A stretch of DNA of 64,000 nt from Actinomycetota bacterium. GTDB taxonomy: Bacteria > Actinomycetota > Actinomycetes > Nanopelagicales > Nanopelagicaceae. Position numbers and translations under genes: made by a program. The notes under the pieces were generated by a model. It did no database searches, had not been told where the DNA came from, and saw only the letters and a list, made by a program, of their open reading frames with translations. Below are positions 1 through 7,531 of the stretch, one piece after another. Where the stretch lies: assembly GCA_009698675.1 (NCBI GenBank), contig WLPT01000006.1:1-64000 (forward strand). The letters are read 5' to 3'. The first letter of the stretch is position 1. The number at the start of each line of letters is the position of its first letter.

Positions 1-2
1 CA

Positions 3-257
3 TATATCATTCGCGATATCTGCCAAGAAATTTGTTCAAATGCCATCAGACATGCAGGTGCAAGTGCAATTGAAATCAATATTTTTGCAAATGATAGAGA
101 AGTAACCATCTCAATGGTTGATGGTGGTGATCCACAAGTTGGAAATTCAGAGTTTGGGATTGGAACAGAATTTCTCAGCACGTGCAGTATTGATTGGAGA
201 TATCTTCGAACGGCAGACTCTAGGAACCTGCTCGAGATAGTTATACCTACGGGGTGA
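3..257 (+). CDS. Sensor histidine kinase, C-terminal ATPase part (5' end outside window)
   Basis: Frame 3 is open from the window edge to a TGA at 255-257 and gives 84 residues; it is not in the ORF track because its start lies upstream. The visible part matches the HATPase_c domain of NarL/DegS-type kinases: an N-box-like CSNAIRHAGAS, a G1-like VDGGDP and a G2-like GIGTEF, then a short tail. Such kinases phosphorylate a LuxR-type response regulator, which would be expected upstream or nearby. The signal it senses cannot be judged because the sensor region is missing. Confidence 0.75.
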   Translation, partial: YIIRDICQEICSNAIRHAGASAIEINIFANDREVTISMVDGGDPQVGNSEFGIGTEFLSTCSIDWRYLRTADSRNLLEIVIPTG

Positions 258-268
258 TTTAGAACGAG

Positions 269-341
269 TGTCCCCGGCGGGAGTTGAACCTGCGACCTAC
301 CGCTTAGGAGGCGGTTGCTCTATCCACTGAGCTACGGGGGC
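269..341 (-). tRNA. tRNA-Arg (anticodon CCT), copy 1, imperfect acceptor stem
   Basis: Read on the minus strand, the 73-nt cloverleaf has TAGCTCAGTGGATAGAGC for the D arm, anticodon loop CTCCTAA (anticodon CCT) in a GC-rich stem, and GGTTCAACTCC for the T arm. The acceptor arms are GCCCCCG and CGGGGAC, which leaves a C-A mismatch at pair 2-71. Bases 277-335 are identical to 1519-1577 in the second copy. Either copy could decode AGG codons, but the mismatch makes this one the weaker candidate. Confidence 0.85.
277..335. repeat. 59-bp direct repeat (tRNA-Arg body), partner at 1519-1577
   Basis: The stretch from GCGGGAGTTGAACC to the end of the D arm recurs without change at 1519-1577. The flanking acceptor-stem bases differ between the copies. 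The two repeats are in the same orientation and enclose a single protein gene, the arrangement left by integration at, or recombination between, tRNA genes. Confidence 0.85.
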
Positions 342-435
342 CCACTGCACTTCACATGGCGAGTGTGTCTATTCCTATTTCTTCATACATCTCGAAAACC
401 CTTGCTTTTAAAGACTTCTAAAAGTACTTTCACCT

Positions 436-1509
436 ATGCGATTTCGAAATTTGATGAACTTATCTACCTTGGAAAAAGCATGCACTATAGCTTTCGCTGT
501 GATGCTGTTGCTGACTCAAATGTCCTTCTCGCAAGCGGCAAATGTTCATAATGGAAGTTGCCCATCTCTCGGAAAAACAGCAACTATCGGCGGAGTTAAG
601 TTCATTTGTATGAAGTCCGGCAAGAAGCAAATCTGGAGCAAGGCGCCGTCGACTCCATCGATGTCGGTTATAGATCAGAAACTTGAATCTATATCTGACA
701 CAATAAAAATAAAAATGAAATCCGCGACTTCTGCAGTAGATCTCTCTCTGAACGTAGATCCCAAACTTACTAATTCACAATGGAGTAAGGATTCGATTGC
801 GAGCATACCTAGCGCCCTTAAGCTGCTTTCGGCTCTTGGCGTAAAGCCCGTCAATCAAATGAAGGTTTATATTTCGTGGGGTGGTGGCTTTAAAAATCAA
901 TTCACACCTACATACTGTCAATCTCCATCTGGTGGCGGTCTTTGTGGGCAAACCGGAATTATTTTTGCAGATTTAAAGTGGTTCGCAGATAACTGGGGTT
1001 ATGGCGGTGTTGAGGCTCCCTATAAGTGGGAGATGGATGATTTTTCGATTAAAGCAAATTTGCCACACGAGATCGGGCACTACGGACAGGAAGAGTCTGC
1101 AGCCGGAGTTGGTAATACAGATTATTGGAAGTACGACCCAGGCTGGTTGCGCGAAGGTGTTGCAGAGTATTTCAAATTACTTTCAAGTGCATATGATAGA
1201 AATGTCTCTTACAAGAAACTGCATGATATGTATTTGAAAAATAGTGGCTCACAGAGATGTGCTAAGTACTCACTTCTGGATATGTCTTCAGATAATTTCA
1301 ATTCCGACGGATGTGAATATTCAAAGGGATTGTATGCAGCTGAACTCCTAGTTTCTAAAACTGGACGTGTGGAATCAATTTTTGATATGGAGAGAACAAT
1401 TGGAACAGATACCGCATCGATCTTTAAGAAAACATATGGATTCTCACTTGAAAGCTTTTGCAAGGAGGTAGACGCATATTTCGTTCAAATCACAGCCAAC
1501 CAAAAGTAA
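436..1509 (+). CDS. Exported HEXXH-type (gluzincin-like) putative metallopeptidase
   Basis: 357 residues. A hydrophobic segment (about residues 15-34) ending near FSQA-A suggests a Sec signal peptide. Next comes a short two-cysteine module (NGSCPSLGK ... FICMKSGKKQIW) that resembles the start of the protein at 5462. HEIGH at residues 211-215 followed by WLREGVAEYF (Glu about residue 240) fits the zinc-binding HEXXH plus downstream Glu of the peptidase MA / gluzincin clan. Protease activity is inferred from the motif alone and the substrate is unknown. No clear ribosome site precedes the ATG; an alternative start is the Met at codon 7. The gene sits alone between two tRNA-Arg copies. Confidence 0.7.
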   Translation: MRFRNLMNLSTLEKACTIAFAVMLLLTQMSFSQAANVHNGSCPSLGKTATIGGVKFICMKSGKKQIWSKAPSTPSMSVIDQKLESISDTIKIKMKSATSAVDLSLNVDPKLTNSQWSKDSIASIPSALKLLSALGVKPVNQMKVYISWGGGFKNQFTPTYCQSPSGGGLCGQTGIIFADLKWFADNWGYGGVEAPYKWEMDDFSIKANLPHEIGHYGQEESAAGVGNTDYWKYDPGWLREGVAEYFKLLSSAYDRNVSYKKLHDMYLKNSGSQRCAKYSLLDMSSDNFNSDGCEYSKGLYAAELLVSKTGRVESIFDMERTIGTDTASIFKKTYGFSLESFCKEVDAYFVQITANQK

Positions 1510-1510
1510 G

Positions 1511-1583
1511 TGTCCTAGGCGGGAGTTGAACCTGCGACCTACCGCTTAGGAGGCGGTTGCTCTATCCACTGAGCTACTAGGAC
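1511..1583 (-). tRNA. tRNA-Arg (anticodon CCT), copy 2
   Basis: A 73-nt cloverleaf on the minus strand with perfectly paired acceptor arms GTCCTAG and CTAGGAC, the same D, anticodon and T arms as copy 1, and discriminator A. The anticodon loop CTCCTAA gives CCT. Because all stems pair, this is the copy more likely to be functional. It starts 2 nt after the stop of the HEXXH gene on the other strand. Confidence 0.93.
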
Positions 1584-1679
1584 TTATAGATATCAGGGGC
1601 AATCTTGTCATGAATTATTGGGAGGGCTAGACTCAATATTCAATAGAAAAGGATGTTATTTCCTCATGAAGGGCCAACA

Positions 1680-2906
1680 ATGAAGGCGCTAGTTATAGGC
1701 GCGGGCGGAGTTGGCAGCGCTATTGTCAATATCGCATCGCGAAAGAGTTTTATCACTTCCATGGTCGTTGCGGATCGCGTTTTGGCGCGAGCTGAAGCAT
1801 CGGTAAATCGCATTAAGGATGCAAGGTTTTCAGCCGCCGAAGTTAACGCCGCCGAACTTGAAGATCTGCGTGCACTTATCCGAAAAGTGAAACCCGATGT
1901 AGTCGTCAACGCTGTAGACCCACGATTTGTGATGCCAATCTTCTTGGCCTGCGAGATTGAGAATACCAACTACATCGATATGGCGATGTCACTCTCTCGC
2001 CCACATGCGCACTATCCCAACTCAGAAACTGGAGTGAAGTTGGGTGACGAACAGTTTGCACGTGACTGGAACTGGAAGGAGCGCGATATCTACGCGCTTG
2101 TCGGAATGGGAATTGAACCGGGGATGAGCGATGTTTTCGCTCGCTATGCATCCGACTATCTCTTTAGTCGACTTGATTCAATAACAATTATGGATGGATC
2201 TAACTTGACCGTTGAGGGATATGAGTTCGCGCCATCATTTTCAATTTGGACAACTATTGAAGAGTGTCTCAATCCCCCAATCGTTTGGGAAGATGGCCGT
2301 GGGTGGTTTACTACTGAACCTTTTAGCGAGATTGAAACCTTTGATTTCCCCGAGGGAATTGGCCCTGTCGAGTGCGTGAACGTAGAGCATGAAGAGGTGA
2401 TTTTAATTCCTCAGAAAGTTGATGCTAAAAAAGTTAACTTCAAATACGGCCTTGGAGCCCAATTCATTACAACGTTAAAAACTATTCATATGCTCGGTTT
2501 GGATCGAAAAGATCACGTTGATGTCCAAGGAATCTCGGTATCGCCGCGAGATTTACTTGCAGCATCTCTTCCAGATCCAGCGACTTTGGGCTCGCGCATG
2601 AAAGGTAAAACCTGTGCAGGCGCGCTCGTTAAGGGATTAAATAAAGAGGGCAAGCCATACGCTTGCTACATGTACAACGTCGTCGATAACGAATGGTCTA
2701 TGGCCGAGTATGGGGATCAGGCAGTTGTTTGGCAGACAGCCGTTAATCCGGTGATCGCTATGGAGTTAATTCATAATGGTATTTGGAAGCCAGAAGGTGT
2801 GGCTGGTCCAGAGTGGTTTGATGCAAAGCCCTTCCTGGATTCACTCGAGTCATACGGCACAGAGTGGAAGATTCGCGATGAAGATACTGCAGGGATTCTT
2901 GCTTAA
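1680..2906 (+). CDS. Saccharopine dehydrogenase family oxidoreductase
   Basis: About 408 residues from the ATG at 1680. I prefer this to 1653 because GAAGGG lies about 7 nt upstream and the Rossmann start MKALVIGAGGVGSA then sits at the N-terminus, as in the family. GAGGVGS is the NAD(P)-binding loop and the fold continues as in LYS9-like and carboxynorspermidine-dehydrogenase-like proteins. The exact substrate cannot be told from sequence; polyamine or lysine-type imino acids are possible. The stop is directly followed by the GMC gene, so the two are probably cotranscribed and coupled. Confidence 0.8.
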   Translation: MKALVIGAGGVGSAIVNIASRKSFITSMVVADRVLARAEASVNRIKDARFSAAEVNAAELEDLRALIRKVKPDVVVNAVDPRFVMPIFLACEIENTNYIDMAMSLSRPHAHYPNSETGVKLGDEQFARDWNWKERDIYALVGMGIEPGMSDVFARYASDYLFSRLDSITIMDGSNLTVEGYEFAPSFSIWTTIEECLNPPIVWEDGRGWFTTEPFSEIETFDFPEGIGPVECVNVEHEEVILIPQKVDAKKVNFKYGLGAQFITTLKTIHMLGLDRKDHVDVQGISVSPRDLLAASLPDPATLGSRMKGKTCAGALVKGLNKEGKPYACYMYNVVDNEWSMAEYGDQAVVWQTAVNPVIAMELIHNGIWKPEGVAGPEWFDAKPFLDSLESYGTEWKIRDEDTAGILA

Positions 2907-4577
2907 ATGAAGAAGAGTTTCGATGTTGTCGTAATCGGATCTGGTTTTGGAGGTTCCGTTTCCGCGCTGCGCCTTCGTGAGAAGGGGTACAGCGTCGCGG
3001 TCTTAGAGGCTGGACGCCGCTTTAAGGATAAGGATTTTCCAAAGACTTCGTGGCGACTTCGAAAGTTTCTCTTTGCGCCTGCAATTGGATGTTATGGAAT
3101 TCAACGGATTCACGTTCTACCCGATGTACTGATTTTGGCCGGAGCCGGTGTTGGCGGTGGATCACTTGTTTATGCTAATACTCTCTATCAACCAGGCGAT
3201 GAGTACTTTAAGGATGCACAGTGGGCATCGATCACGGATTGGAAATCAGAGTTAACACCTTGGTATGACCAAGCTCGGCGCATGTTAGGTGTTATTGAGA
3301 ATCCATATTTTTCACCAAGTGATCAAGCGATGAAAGATGTCGCAGAAGAGATGGGTGTCGGACATACATTCACGATGGCGCCAGTAGGAATCTACTTTGG
3401 TGAAGGCAAAGGGGTTAGCTCAGCCGATCCATTCTTTGGTGGAGTTGGGCCAGATCGAAGCGGTTGTCAGCAGTGTGGCGCCTGCATGACGGGCTGTAAG
3501 TTCAACGCTAAAAACACTCTGCCAAAGAACTACTTGGGGCTAGCTGAATCAGCTGGGGCTATGGTTTTTCCAATGACTACGGTTAAATCATTTGCACAAA
3601 ACAGTGACGGCACTTGGGATATTTTTGCGGTTAGAACAGATGATCCCTTTGCAACGTCGATCAAGTTCAAGGCAGATCAAGTTATTCTCGCGGCGGGAAC
3701 TTACAACACACAAAAACTTCTCCATAAGATGAAGTTAAAATCCCTGCCTAAACTCTCCAATCATCTCGGTCAGTTATCGCGAACCAATAGCGAAGCATTA
3801 ACTGGAGCGATGATGCCTACTACTGAAATTGATTTCAGTACCGGAAGTGCCATTACATCCTCGTTTTACCCTGATGAACACACGCATATTGAGCCCGTTA
3901 GATACGGCAAAGGCAGCAACTTCATGGGTCTCATGCAGACCATCATGACCGATGGTTATGACTCAAAGGGGCGCAGGAGACATTGGCTCAAGCAGTTCTT
4001 AGCTAATCCATCTCTGCTTGGAAAGATTTTGAATGTACGTCAGTGGAGTCAACGCACAGTCATTGCGCTAACTATGCAAAATGTAGATTCGTCGGTAACG
4101 GTTAGTGGAAAACGTGGGTTGTTTGGCTGGCATTTAACATCAAAGAATGATCCTCTAAAACCAAATGCCACATATATTCCAGCAGCTAATGAGGTTGTAC
4201 GGCGCATCGCAGATAAACACAACGGCATTGCGGGCGGACATGTCGGCGATCTCATCGATGCTCCATTTACCGCTCACTTTGTAGGCGGTTGCGTAATCGG
4301 TGAAAATGCCGATCACGGAGTGATTGATCCCTACCACCGTGTTTACAACTATCCGACACTACATGTCGTAGATGGTTCAACAATTACTGCAAACCTTGGA
4401 GTTAATCCATCGCTGACTATTACCGCCCAGGCTGAACGCGCATTATCTATGTGGCCAAATAAAGGGCAGGAAGATGTGCGACCAATCCAAGGTCAGGCCT
4501 ACAAACGTGTATCACCTATCTCACCGAACGAACCATTTGTACCAAAAGGTGCAATTGGTGAGCTAAAACTTTCTTAG
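2907..4577 (+). CDS. FAD-dependent GMC oxidoreductase with four-cysteine motif (cholesterol-oxidase-like)
   Basis: 556 residues. The N-terminal VVIGSGFGGSVSALRL is the FAD-binding dinucleotide fold. CQQCGACMTGC (Cys 187, 190, 193, 197) is a ferredoxin-like cluster motif seen in a subgroup of actinobacterial GMC proteins and not in classical secreted cholesterol oxidases. The C-terminal HFVGGCVIG and HVVDGSTITANLGVNPSLT blocks carry the usual GMC active-site region. There is no signal peptide, so it is probably cytoplasmic or membrane-associated. It starts right after the saccharopine-like gene and is followed 8 bp later by an SDR. A sterol or alcohol substrate is only a family-level guess. 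Confidence 0.82.
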   Translation: MKKSFDVVVIGSGFGGSVSALRLREKGYSVAVLEAGRRFKDKDFPKTSWRLRKFLFAPAIGCYGIQRIHVLPDVLILAGAGVGGGSLVYANTLYQPGDEYFKDAQWASITDWKSELTPWYDQARRMLGVIENPYFSPSDQAMKDVAEEMGVGHTFTMAPVGIYFGEGKGVSSADPFFGGVGPDRSGCQQCGACMTGCKFNAKNTLPKNYLGLAESAGAMVFPMTTVKSFAQNSDGTWDIFAVRTDDPFATSIKFKADQVILAAGTYNTQKLLHKMKLKSLPKLSNHLGQLSRTNSEALTGAMMPTTEIDFSTGSAITSSFYPDEHTHIEPVRYGKGSNFMGLMQTIMTDGYDSKGRRRHWLKQFLANPSLLGKILNVRQWSQRTVIALTMQNVDSSVTVSGKRGLFGWHLTSKNDPLKPNATYIPAANEVVRRIADKHNGIAGGHVGDLIDAPFTAHFVGGCVIGENADHGVIDPYHRVYNYPTLHVVDGSTITANLGVNPSLTITAQAERALSMWPNKGQEDVRPIQGQAYKRVSPISPNEPFVPKGAIGELKLS

Positions 4578-4585
4578 GAGATCAG

Positions 4586-5353
4586 ATGAGATCGTGGGCA
4601 TTAGTTACTGGCGCAACGGCTGGAATCGGTGAGAGCTTCACTCGCTTATTAGCTTCCAACAATTACAACATCGTTCTAGTTGCACGTGATTTGCCTCGTC
4701 TACACGAACGCGCCGCAGGGTTGCAGGCGACGTATGGCGTAGAAACCGTTGTTCTTCAAGCCGATCTCTCAACGCATATCGGATCAACTCTCGTTGAAAA
4801 CTACCTATCCGAGCATGAAATTGATGTGTTGATTAATAATGCAGGTTTTGGGATCAATAAGGCTTTCACCGCAAGTGCACTTGATGCCGAACAAAACCTT
4901 CTAGACGTTCTAGTTCGCACCCCGATGAGGCTCATGCACGTTGTACTCCCTGGGATGAAAGCAAGGGATAAGGGAATAATCATCAACGTCTCATCGGTAG
5001 CAGGCTTTATAGCTGGCGGAACTTACAGCGCATCAAAGTCTTATCTCACGGTCCTATCTGAATCGCTCAATACCGAACTCAGCGGCACAAAGATTAAAGT
5101 GAGTGCTCTTTGCCCGGGCTTCACTCGCACCGAGTTTCATCAGAGGGGGCGGATGTCGATGAAGGGGCTCCCTGGCTTTATGTGGCTCAACGCCGATGCC
5201 CTTGTTGCCACAGCTTGGCAAGATGCCCTCAAAGGAAGGGCGATCTCAATCCCGGGATGGCAGTATCAGCTATTAACTTTTGTTATGCGATGGGCTCCTC
5301 GGCCAATGGTTCGCAGAATCGGAATGAATGTCCGCGTAAAGCAACGACGCTAA
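4586..5353 (+). CDS. Short-chain dehydrogenase/reductase (SDR)
   Basis: 255 residues with all classical SDR marks: cofactor loop TGATAGIGES near the N-terminus, LINNAGFG, the catalytic serine in INVSSVAGF, and the YSASKSYL Tyr-Lys pair. GGAG lies just before the ATG, supporting this start. It is the third gene of a tight three-gene set with the saccharopine-like and GMC enzymes, so it probably acts on the same or a linked carbonyl/alcohol substrate; that link is inference from position. Confidence 0.85.
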   Translation: MRSWALVTGATAGIGESFTRLLASNNYNIVLVARDLPRLHERAAGLQATYGVETVVLQADLSTHIGSTLVENYLSEHEIDVLINNAGFGINKAFTASALDAEQNLLDVLVRTPMRLMHVVLPGMKARDKGIIINVSSVAGFIAGGTYSASKSYLTVLSESLNTELSGTKIKVSALCPGFTRTEFHQRGRMSMKGLPGFMWLNADALVATAWQDALKGRAISIPGWQYQLLTFVMRWAPRPMVRRIGMNVRVKQRR

Positions 5354-5461
5354 TAGATCGTATTAAACTCACAGCGAATTCTTTGCTTATCTGCCGCACA
5401 ATCAAGGGTTTTTAAAGGGGTATTGGCTAAGATTGCACCATATTCAATGGAGGTTCATCAC

Positions 5462-6070
5462 ATGCGTAAACTCGCTTCAGTAAGCGTTGCAATCGTCGTC
5501 GCCGCAGGCGTCATGATCGCAACACCGGCAACGGCTGCAACTAAGATTTCAAATGGAGTTACTTGCACGAAATCTGGCGCCTCGACAACTGTGAGTGGCA
5601 GTAAATATAAGTGTGCCAAGAATCCATTAACGACAAGTGCAAAGTTAACCTGGTTATCTATTGACTGTATCAACTCTGCCAACGCATATTTGAAAGCGCA
5701 GAAAGACTCCGCCGCAATTTCGGCCAATCTCACGGCACAAATTCCAGTGATTGATATTGGAATTGCCAATGAAAACGTCAACAAGACGGAGATCCAAACT
5801 AAACTTGATGAGGCAAATCTACGACTTGCTGCTGCGAAAACTAAGTTAGCTGCCGCGATTACCGATGCAGATAAGCGAATATTAACTACTGCTATCAGCT
5901 CTTGGACTTCGGCAGTACGTGCATATACAAGCAAGCTCAATAGCATCGCATTGAGTATTCGTAAGCTTGAGTCTGCTAAGGCGACTGCAACTACTCAGCC
6001 AGTTCAGTTAAAGGCAGATGTCGCAGATACAAAGGCAAATGCGCAATTAATCTGCACTAAAGGCTTATAA
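5462..6070 (+). CDS. Secreted coiled-coil protein of unknown function
   Basis: 202 residues from the ATG at 5462, which has GGAGG at the right spacing; the longer ORF from 5423 would bury the signal peptide. MRKLASVSVAIVVAAGVMIATPATA is a clear Sec signal peptide. A short module with paired cysteines (TCTKSGAS ... YKCAKN) resembles the N-terminal module of the HEXXH protein at 436. The rest is Ala/Lys-rich and probably helical or coiled-coil, with two further cysteines (DCIN near the middle and LICTKGL at the C-terminus). I do not recognise a catalytic domain. A strong hairpin follows the stop. Confidence 0.75.
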   Translation: MRKLASVSVAIVVAAGVMIATPATAATKISNGVTCTKSGASTTVSGSKYKCAKNPLTTSAKLTWLSIDCINSANAYLKAQKDSAAISANLTAQIPVIDIGIANENVNKTEIQTKLDEANLRLAAAKTKLAAAITDADKRILTTAISSWTSAVRAYTSKLNSIALSIRKLESAKATATTQPVQLKADVADTKANAQLICTKGL

Positions 6071-6092
6071 AACTCTTCACAATTAAGGCACG

Positions 6093-6124
6093 GCCCCGTT
6101 ACTGAAATTAGTAGCGGGGCTTTC
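6093..6124 (+). terminator. Rho-independent terminator after the secreted coiled-coil gene
   Basis: GCCCCGTTAC and GTAGCGGGGC form a 10-bp stem with one G-T pair around an 8-nt loop, followed by TTT. It lies 22 nt past the stop of the upstream gene and before the GGDEF gene. Confidence 0.8.
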
Positions 6125-6163
6125 CCTATTCTTAAGTAAATAACCGATACCTACCGTGAGTTA

Positions 6164-7531
6164 ATGCCTACGGCTCTACTTCGAAGATTAGCTCCACTCC
6201 TCCTTGCGATTCATATCATGCTTAACTTCTTTCCCTCCATCAAAGGGCAGTGGAGTGAGCTCTATCTATATAACGCTCTTCCTCTATGTGCGATTGCAGT
6301 AATACTCACTGCGCCGCGCGTTAATGATCGCGTTGCACGTCCACTCACCGCCGTTGCGATTGCGCTCTGGTGGGCCGGCTCTTTGATATCGAGCATCTCT
6401 TCCTACTACCAAGTGAATCTACCTACTCAACTTCTCTCCAATATCGCTTATCTGCTTTTCTATCCCTTTGCGATTCTGGGATTGCCGCGATTGATAGCAA
6501 CTAGCCGAAAGTTCACACTTCTTGAGATTTTCGATGCATCGATTATCGGCTTGGGGTTGAGCACTCTAGGTACAACCCTGCTGTTGAAGCCTGTTTTGCC
6601 GCACTTTGGTGGCGAACTCACTCAAACATTCTTTGCGATCGTTTACCCCATTGCCGATTTGATATTGATTTCGCTCACATTAGCAACCGTTGCTGCACAG
6701 GGATCTTCCAAACGCGCCGTTGGCCTAGCGATCGGAATCTTAGTTTTCCTCTGTACAGATTTTCTATACCTTGGCATGCATTTGAAAGGTACCTACTCTT
6801 TTGGATCTCTCATTGACGATGGTTGGCTACTGGGTCTACTAATAATTGCATTGAGTACATGGCAAGAGAGCGTTGATGCATTAGAGGAACGACCGGTGAG
6901 CCCTGTCTTAATTACAATTTCAGTTTTTTTGAGTGCAACAATCCTGGCTTTGATTGCACTACGACCGGGATATTTTCCAACTTTTGTTCTATTGCCTGCC
7001 GTGGTTACTCTGATGTTGGCCTTTATACGGATGACCCTTGCGCTCAAAGCGGCAAGAAATATTGGATATGAACGTATTTTGGCTCGCACCGATGATTTAA
7101 CAAGTCTTCCTAATCGCCGTACATTGATTTCTGAGATAGAGAGCTTTGTCAGCAAAGACGGCTCACTCCTTCTCTTAGATCTCGATGGCTTCAAACCGGT
7201 TAATGATGAACACGGACATGCCACTGGCGACAAGGTCCTACAACAGGTTGCGCTACGTTTTAACCGCGCACTTCCCCATGGTGCACTTCTGGCCCGCCTT
7301 GGTGGCGATGAGTTTGGAGTTCTTTATGAAGGCAGTTATGAATCTGCCATGGATTTAGCGCTAGCTTTACGTGCAACTCTTAGCTATCCATTTCTTATCG
7401 ATAATGAGCAGATTCAAATCGGTGTCAGTATCGGCGTTGCTGCCAACAATGGAACACAGGATTTACTGCGCCGAGCCGATGAGGCGATGTATCGTGCTAA
7501 GCGCGAGGGTCTTGGGGTTTGTCGGCTTTAA
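6164..7531 (+). CDS. Membrane-bound GGDEF diguanylate cyclase
   Basis: 455 residues. The first 290 or so contain about eight to ten hydrophobic segments (an undefined membrane sensor), followed by a GGDEF domain with RTDDLTSLPNRR and LARLGGDEFGV. The intact GGDEF signature predicts synthesis of c-di-GMP from GTP. The RxxD inhibitory site normally five residues before GGDEF is absent, so product feedback may be lacking. No EAL partner is visible. The 3' end overlaps the convergent photolyase gene by 35 bp. Confidence 0.87.
   Translation: MPTALLRRLAPLLLAIHIMLNFFPSIKGQWSELYLYNALPLCAIAVILTAPRVNDRVARPLTAVAIALWWAGSLISSISSYYQVNLPTQLLSNIAYLLFYPFAILGLPRLIATSRKFTLLEIFDASIIGLGLSTLGTTLLLKPVLPHFGGELTQTFFAIVYPIADLILISLTLATVAAQGSSKRAVGLAIGILVFLCTDFLYLGMHLKGTYSFGSLIDDGWLLGLLIIALSTWQESVDALEERPVSPVLITISVFLSATILALIALRPGYFPTFVLLPAVVTLMLAFIRMTLALKAARNIGYERILARTDDLTSLPNRRTLISEIESFVSKDGSLLLLDLDGFKPVNDEHGHATGDKVLQQVALRFNRALPHGALLARLGGDEFGVLYEGSYESAMDLALALRATLSYPFLIDNEQIQIGVSIGVAANNGTQDLLRRADEAMYRAKREGLGVCRL

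Noticed and set aside
342-1510. Prophage or integrative element between the tRNA-Arg copies
   Set aside because: No integrase, excisionase, phage or conjugation gene in the 1.2 kb between them; only repeat structure supports mobility.
5458-5946. 162-aa minus-strand ORF
   Set aside because: Antisense to the signal-peptide protein at 5462, whose start, ribosome site and terminator are clear.
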